Positions 59,427 to 64,000 of a DNA stretch of 64,000 bases are shown here, one piece after another. How positions within the stretch are numbered: position 1 is the stretch's first letter; each line of letters starts with the position of its first letter. The translations under genes were made by a program, and so were the position numbers. The notes below the pieces were generated by a model, which saw only the letters and a list, made by a program, of their open reading frames with translations, made no database searches and was not told the DNA's origin. The DNA comes from Streptomyces tagetis (GTDB lineage: Bacteria; Actinomycetota; Actinomycetes; Streptomycetales; Streptomycetaceae), in NCBI RefSeq assembly GCF_018069565.1, contig NZ_JAGPNL010000002.1, positions 806,001 through 870,000 of the forward strand, written 5' to 3'.

Positions 59427-60668
59427 TCACGCCGACTCCCGCGCCGCCGCCGGCTCCGCCGTACCGGAGAGCACCGCGACCGCGTGGGCCGCCGAGGCGA
59501 GGGTGGCGTGCCGGTGCCAGCCGCTGAAGGAGCGGCCGGAGAAATCCCGGATGCCCACCTCCTCGGCGATCCCGGCGAAGTCCCGCTCCACCCGCTCGGC
59601 CAGCCGGCTCAGCCGCAACTGCCCGACGGGGTGCAACTCGCTCACATCGGTCAGCCACAGCTCGGCCGGCCAGCGCCCGCCGCTCTGCCCCACCCCCAGC
59701 AGCACCAGATCACGGCACCACGAGGGCCGCCGGGACGAGCGCCGGGGCAGCCGCACCCGGACCGCCGCCGTCAGATCCGCGTGCACGGTCCCCCCGCCCG
59801 GACCGGGCCGCCGCCGTATGACCGGCTGGCGCAGCGGACGGGCCATCAGCATCAACCGGTGCGCCGTCACCTCCGTGTCGCAGGCACTGCGCGGCAGCCC
59901 CGGATCGACCGCGGTCAGCCGCAGCCCCGCCCCGACCCGCAGCAGCAGCGGCGCCCCCGCCGCCTGCAACCGGCGCACCATGCCCGGCACATCACACTCG
60001 CGGGCGTCCATCACCGCCGGACGCACCGGCAGCCCCCAGTCCCGGGTGATCCGCAGATAAGCCTCCACCGCGCACTGGTCCAGCGCCTCCGGCAGCACGT
60101 TCTCCGGAATGGCCGCCTGCCGGCGCCGGCTCGCGTCCTCCAGCCAGGTCTCCGGCAGGTGCAGCCGCCAGTTGACCGGCACGCCGTGCTCCTCGGACAC
60201 CGCCCACACGCCCACCGCCTGCTGGGCGTTCATCACCTGGCCGCGACTGGGGCAGAACCGGCGGTCGACACCGACCGAACTGTCACCGGCCTTCGGGATC
60301 ACCATCGGCCGCAGCACATAGGCACGCGCCGGGGCACTCTCCTCCACATACCGGGCCAGGGCCCGCCGCACCGGCCGCCAGTCCCACGTGGAACCGCTGA
60401 TGAAATGGTGCAGGCTCTGCTCCGCCGCCTCCCCGCCGAACAGGGACGAGATGTTCCGTATCGACTTGCGGCCCTCGACGCCGAGCAGCCCCTGCACGTA
60501 CTCCGCTCCCCGGCGCCGCTGGTCGCTGCGCGGCAGGGACGCGAAGAGCACCGGCCCCAGTTCCTCCAGCACGCCCTGCCGGGACGACGCCTCAGGCGCC
60601 GGGCAGGGCGGCTCACGGTCCGTCAGGCGTCTGTGGTCCGCCGTGCGTATGCGCAGCCTGGTCTGCAT
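59427..60668 (-). CDS. IS701-like transposase-derived protein lacking the first catalytic Asp (paralogue)
   Basis: A 413-residue relative of the protein at 28488: VLFASLPRSDQRRRGAEYVQGLLGVEGRKSIRNISSLFGG, SLHHFISGSTWDWRPVRRALARYVEE, WAVSEEHGVPVNWRLHLPETWLED, FSGRSFSGWHRHATLASAAHAVAVLSG. The expected DDTGFPK motif is replaced by RPMVIPKAG, losing the first catalytic Asp; the other acidic positions (VMDARE and RVERDF) are kept. No inverted repeats flank it. The intact long frame without catalytic function suggests a selected non-transposition role, probably DNA-binding control of the cluster. Confidence 0.7.
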   Translation of the reverse strand: MQTRLRIRTADHRRLTDREPPCPAPEASSRQGVLEELGPVLFASLPRSDQRRRGAEYVQGLLGVEGRKSIRNISSLFGGEAAEQSLHHFISGSTWDWRPVRRALARYVEESAPARAYVLRPMVIPKAGDSSVGVDRRFCPSRGQVMNAQQAVGVWAVSEEHGVPVNWRLHLPETWLEDASRRRQAAIPENVLPEALDQCAVEAYLRITRDWGLPVRPAVMDARECDVPGMVRRLQAAGAPLLLRVGAGLRLTAVDPGLPRSACDTEVTAHRLMLMARPLRQPVIRRRPGPGGGTVHADLTAAVRVRLPRRSSRRPSWCRDLVLLGVGQSGGRWPAELWLTDVSELHPVGQLRLSRLAERVERDFAGIAEEVGIRDFSGRSFSGWHRHATLASAAHAVAVLSGTAEPAAARESA

Positions 60669-60990
60669 CCCATCCCCCTCGCTCGATATGCCTCGCCAGC
60701 AGACTCGGAGCGGTCGTCCAAGGCAGGGCCAAGGCGCGGGAAACCCCCAGGCCGGCCCGGTACGACACCGCCCGCGCCCGGCGCCCGCCCCGGGCCGCGG
60801 AGACCCGGGGCGGCCCCGGACGGAGCCACCACCGGCGTGGACGGAGCCCGGCCCGGCGGGCCCGCCCGGCCCGGCCGCCCGAAACAGCCCGCCCGAGACA
60901 GCCCGCCCGGTACGGCAGGCCCGCCCCGGGCCCCGCCAACGCCGGCCGCCGGCCGCGCGCCGCGCGCCGCGTCCGGGTACGGCGTACCGC
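60669..60990. other. gap, no supported gene
   Basis: G/C-rich filler with GGCCCGCCCGGCC and GACAGCCCGCCCG short duplications, between the transposase-derived gene and the 72-residue gene. Nothing else recognised. Confidence 0.4.
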
Positions 60991-61209
60991 TCACCGGCGT
61001 CCCTCCGGCGCCGCCGGCTCCCGCACCGGGACCGCCCGCCCCGGCGGCCGGCCGGGCGTGCCGCCCCGCGGCGGCGGGGGCGATGCCGCCGGGGCCGGGC
61101 GGGGCCCGCCGCAGCGGCGGCAGGCCCCGCCCGGCGGGTCCAGCTCGATCTCCAGTCCGGCCGGCACCATCAGCCAGCGCGCCGGTAGCGCCTCGTACTC
61201 CTGCCGCAT
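60991..61209 (-). CDS. small Cys-containing protein (72 aa)
   Basis: It starts at ATG 61209 with a near-perfect ribosome-binding site (AGGAGG, 6 bases away). It reads MRQEYEALPARWLMVPAGLEIELDPPGGACRRCGGPRPAPAASPPPP, with a CxxC pair (CRRC) and a Pro/Arg-rich tail. It has no signal or membrane segment. It lies 240 bases downstream of the SARP gene on the same strand. It may be a small regulatory, metal-binding or accessory protein; the family is unknown to me. Confidence 0.55.
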   Translation of the reverse strand: MRQEYEALPARWLMVPAGLEIELDPPGGACRRCGGPRPAPAASPPPPRGGTPGRPPGRAVPVREPAAPEGRR

Positions 61210-61449
61210 GCCGCCTCCTCCTGCGGGGGAGCACCGCACCGACACGGGCCCCGCGCGGCGGCCAGCCTCGCCCCGGGCGGTCCAGGCCGGGTGAAGCCTC
61301 CTCCAAGCCCCACCCCGGCCCACCGGGACCACCTGGCCGCCCCGGCCCGCCCAGCCCGGCGGGACCACCCGGCCCGCCCCTCCCGCCCGACCCGAACGGC
61401 CTGCACCTCCCGCACGGCCCGCCCGAACCACCCGCCCCACCCGCCCCGT

Positions 61450-63492
61450 TCACCCCGACGCGGTCAGTACCCCGGCCACCGAACGGCTTCCCAGATTCCC
61501 TCCGGCCCCCGGCAGGACACGCAGCTCCGCGTCGTCGGGCGAGGGCAGCGACATCCGGATCAGATCCGGCACCCGGAACAGGACGTCCGACGCCTCCACC
61601 GGACCGGACGGACCCGTCGCCTCGGCCCGGTCCACCATCACCACCACGTGGTGGTCCAGGAGCCGGCCCACCACGGACTGCACGCCCCAGGTGTCCCCGC
61701 CCAGCAGCCCCCGCGCCCCCGCGATACCGAAGGGCGCCGCCCCGGCCGCCGCCAGCAGCGCCAGCGCCCGCCGCAGCGCCCTGGGCAGCCGGGCCACCGC
61801 CCCGGCCGTCCGCGCCAGCACATCGCACGCCTCGTCGTGCAGCTCCGCCGCCAGATGCCCCTCGTCCACCAGCCCGCGGGCCAGATCCGGAAGCGTCCAC
61901 ATGGGACGGGCCGCGAACTTCTCGCCCACCGCGCGCAAGGAGAGCGGGAAGTCACCCATCAGCCGCGTCACCTCCCGCAGCATCTCCCCGCCCGGCGCCA
62001 CGCGCTCGGCCCCGGCGACCCGGGTGAAGAAGACGGCCGCGTCCCCGGCCGACAACGGCCCCAGCGACAACGACCGCGCCCCCGGCAGCCCCGGCAGCCG
62101 GACCCGCGAGGTCACCAGCGCGAGACTGTGCCCGTCGGCCGGCAGCAACGGCAGCACCTGATCGGTGCCCGCGGCATCGTCCAGCAGCACCAGCAGCGCC
62201 CGCCCGGCACTGAACGACCGGAACATCCCCGCCAGTTCGTCGGTCTGACCGGGCAGGACGGCCGGATCGAACCCGCAGTCCCGCAGCAGCGCCCGCAGCA
62301 CGGCCGGCCCCTGCCGCGGCCGGTCCTCGTCATCGTGCAGCCGCACGTGCAGCACCCCGTCCGGGAACCCGCCGGCCAACCGGTGCGCCCCGCGCACGGC
62401 CAGGGCGCTCTTGCCCACCCCGGCCGGCCCCAGCACCACCACGACACGGGGACCACCGCTCTCCTCGCCCGCGAGCACGGCCAGCCGCTCCAGCTCCGGC
62501 ACCCGCCCGGTGAAGTCCGGCGTGTCCAGCGGCAGCCGCCCGCGCACCGCCCCCACCCCGCCCGCCCCGCCGGCAGCACCCTCCACCCCACCCACCGAGG
62601 ACACCGAGGACACCGAGGACCCGTACGAAACGGACGGCACCGCCCCCGCACCCCCCGGCGCCGCCACGGCCTCCGCCACCGCCACCGGCGCGGGCGCCGG
62701 CCCCGACGGCAGCGCCTCACTCAGCACGTCCCGCTGCAACCTCTGCAACCGCTCCGACGGTTCGATGCCCAGCTCGTCGACGAGACGGCGCCGCAGCCGC
62801 GCGAACGCCTCCAACGCCACCGCACGCTGCCCCGACCGGTGCGCGGCGAGCATCAACTGCGCGGCGAACTCCTCGTTGAGCGGATGGTCCCCGGTGACCT
62901 GCCGCAACTCGCCCACCAGAGCACGGTGGCGCCCGAGCTGGAGATCGGCGGTGATCCGTGACTCCAGCGCGCCCAGCCGCGCATCGGCCATCTGCGCGAT
63001 CTGCGCCGCGAGCAGCGGCCCGCTCTCCAGCCCCGCGAACGGCTCCCCCCGCCACAGCGCGAGCGCCTGCCGCAGCAGCGCCGCCGCACCGCGCGCGTCA
63101 CCCTCGCCGAGCGCGGTCCGCGCCCGCGCCACCAGGTGCTCGAACTCCCACAGGTCCAGTTCGCCCGGCCGCAGCTCCAGCCGGTAACCCCCGGGCCCCG
63201 TACGGACCCGCTCGGACGGCGAACCGGGGCACCGCAGCGCCTTGCGGATCTGGTAGACGTACGTCTGGACGGTCTTGCGGGCCAGCCGCGGCGGCGCGAA
63301 CTCCCACAGCTCCTCGATGAGGGCCGAGGTCGACACCAGACGGTTGGCGTTGAGCAGGAGCAGGGCCATCGCGCGCCGCGCCATGGGGGCGGTCGGGGTG
63401 CGGTCCTCTTCCCGCGAGCGGACCTCGAGGACGCCGAGCACCCCGATCCGCAGCGCGCCTTCGTCCGCCGCGGCGGGGGCGGTGTCGTTCAT
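61450..63492 (-). CDS. SARP family regulator with NB-ARC ATPase domain (AfsR-like)
   Basis: A 680-residue protein: OmpR-type winged helix at residues 14-100 (LRIGVLGVLEVRSREEDRTPTAPMARRAMALLLLNANRLVSTSALIEELW), bacterial transcriptional activation domain to about 255 (LDLWEFEHLVARARTAL), a linker with SSVSSVSSV repeats, then an NB-ARC domain with Walker A GPAGVGKSALAVRG and a Walker B-like ALLVLLDDAAG. It lacks the TPR region of full AfsR. ATG 63492 has GGAAGGAAG upstream; an earlier ATG (63759) overlapping the AraC stop would add 89 low-complexity residues. SARPs activate clusters by binding direct repeats near -35, so it is the lead candidate for binding the recurrent CGTCARG element. Confidence 0.9.
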   Translation of the reverse strand: MNDTAPAAADEGALRIGVLGVLEVRSREEDRTPTAPMARRAMALLLLNANRLVSTSALIEELWEFAPPRLARKTVQTYVYQIRKALRCPGSPSERVRTGPGGYRLELRPGELDLWEFEHLVARARTALGEGDARGAAALLRQALALWRGEPFAGLESGPLLAAQIAQMADARLGALESRITADLQLGRHRALVGELRQVTGDHPLNEEFAAQLMLAAHRSGQRAVALEAFARLRRRLVDELGIEPSERLQRLQRDVLSEALPSGPAPAPVAVAEAVAAPGGAGAVPSVSYGSSVSSVSSVGGVEGAAGGAGGVGAVRGRLPLDTPDFTGRVPELERLAVLAGEESGGPRVVVVLGPAGVGKSALAVRGAHRLAGGFPDGVLHVRLHDDEDRPRQGPAVLRALLRDCGFDPAVLPGQTDELAGMFRSFSAGRALLVLLDDAAGTDQVLPLLPADGHSLALVTSRVRLPGLPGARSLSLGPLSAGDAAVFFTRVAGAERVAPGGEMLREVTRLMGDFPLSLRAVGEKFAARPMWTLPDLARGLVDEGHLAAELHDEACDVLARTAGAVARLPRALRRALALLAAAGAAPFGIAGARGLLGGDTWGVQSVVGRLLDHHVVVMVDRAEATGPSGPVEASDVLFRVPDLIRMSLPSPDDAELRVLPGAGGNLGSRSVAGVLTASG

Positions 63493-63756
63493 CGCGTCTT
63501 CCTTCCCGGCCGGTGCCGCGGTCACGTCGTCCACCTCGTCGACGACGCCCCCGGCACGGTGGCCATCACGGTTCATCTCCTGCCGCGCGGCGGGCCGTTG
63601 CGCCCACCGCCCCGGCACGGACGGCTGCCCCCGCACGGGGCCGGGCACGGACGGCCCCCGTACGGGCCGTTCCCGAAGCGGCGGCTCCCGGCCCGCGGCC
63701 CGCGCACCGGCCCGCGCACCGGCCCGCCGCCGGGACGGGAGGCTCCCGGGCGCCGT

Positions 63757-64000
63757 CATGCCCGCCCCCGTTTCCTGCGGTACTCGCGCGGCGTGATCCC
63801 GTAGCGGTCCCTGAACAGCCGGCTGAAGTGGGAGGCCCCGTACAGGCCGGCCCGTTCCCCGACGAGTGCGACCGGCAGGTGGTCCAGGGCGGGGTCGGCG
63901 AGTTCGGCACGGCAGCGGGCGAGCCGCTCGTCGCGGACCCAGCGGGCCGGGCTGATCCCGTGTTCCTGGAAGATCTTCTGGAGGTAGCGCAGCGAGATGT
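63757..64000 (-). CDS. AraC family regulator, partial at the window edge
   Basis: Only the last 80 residues are in the window: the C-terminal half of an AraC DNA-binding domain, SLRYLQKIFQEHGISPARWVRDERLARCRAELADPALDHLPVALVGERAGLYGASHFSRLFRDRYGITPREYRRKRG. The sequence GASHFSRLFRDRYGITPREYR is the canonical second helix-turn-helix signature. Its stop (63757-63759) overlaps an in-frame ATG of the SARP reading frame. The sensor domain lies outside the window. Confidence 0.88.

Noticed and set aside
63492..63759. Upstream start of the SARP at 63759
   Set aside because: It would overlap the AraC stop neatly, but adds 89 low-complexity residues; the strong ribosome-binding site before 63492 and the normal SARP N-terminus favour 63492.

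Overview
The window is chromosomal DNA of a Streptomyces-type actinomycete. Supporting signs are very high G+C with G/C-ending codons, an AfsA/gamma-butyrolactone-receptor pair, rare TTA codons confined to a few genes, a sugar-type ABC importer with no ATPase gene of its own (usual where a shared MsiK-type ATPase exists), and Tat components. No rRNA, tRNA or CRISPR array was seen.

Left part, 1-16.9 kb, is mostly housekeeping and catabolic: a partial LytR-CpsA-Psr gene, TatA- and TatB-like genes, a divergent MarR/flavin monooxygenase pair, a DppA-type aminopeptidase, and a LacI-ADP-ribosylglycohydrolase-nucleoside hydrolase-ABC importer operon probably used for ribosylated compounds. A vanillyl-alcohol-oxidase-type flavoprotein and an acyl-CoA-dehydrogenase-fold flavoprotein follow.

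The junction, 16.9-24.5 kb, holds divergent afsA and gamma-butyrolactone receptor genes, then a decayed stretch with a LysR fragment, a broken IS5-like transposase, an HTH remnant, an MBL-fold hydrolase and tandem repeats.

From 24.5 kb to the right edge lies a biosynthetic gene cluster with no PKS or NRPS modules. A phenazine-type front end (class II DAHP synthase, PhzE, PhzD and a DhbA-like dehydrogenase, 52.3-57.0 kb) should make 3-hydroxyanthranilate. A KAS III closely resembling the acetoacetyl-CoA synthase NphT7 sits with an arylamine N-acyltransferase and an aromatic hydroxylase in one tight operon, which suggests N-acylation (perhaps N-acetoacetylation) and ring oxidation of the aniline. 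A CreE/CreD-like pair (30.4-34.0 kb) should release nitrous acid from aspartate. Two paralogous acyl-CoA-ligase-like enzymes of the kind that act in enzymatic diazotization could use it. Three flavodoxin-fold reductases, a quinone oxidoreductase, an odd 2OG oxygenase, an SRPBCC protein, a SnoaL-like protein, two MFS exporters and a carboxylesterase would complete tailoring and export. Candidate regulators are a SARP with an NB-ARC domain, an Rrf2 protein, a partial AraC protein, the butyrolactone receptor, and two transposase-derived proteins that lack the first catalytic Asp. The product is unknown to me. A nitrogen-rich quinolone/diazaanthraquinone or a diazo compound built on 3-hydroxyanthranilate are the two hypotheses I favour.

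Two sequence-level patterns stand out. An 11-bp element (CCGTCARGTCC on the + strand) lies at the 5' side of at least seven minus-strand genes of the cluster. Many intergenic gaps in the cluster are filled by their own private minisatellite, sometimes spilling into gene ends.
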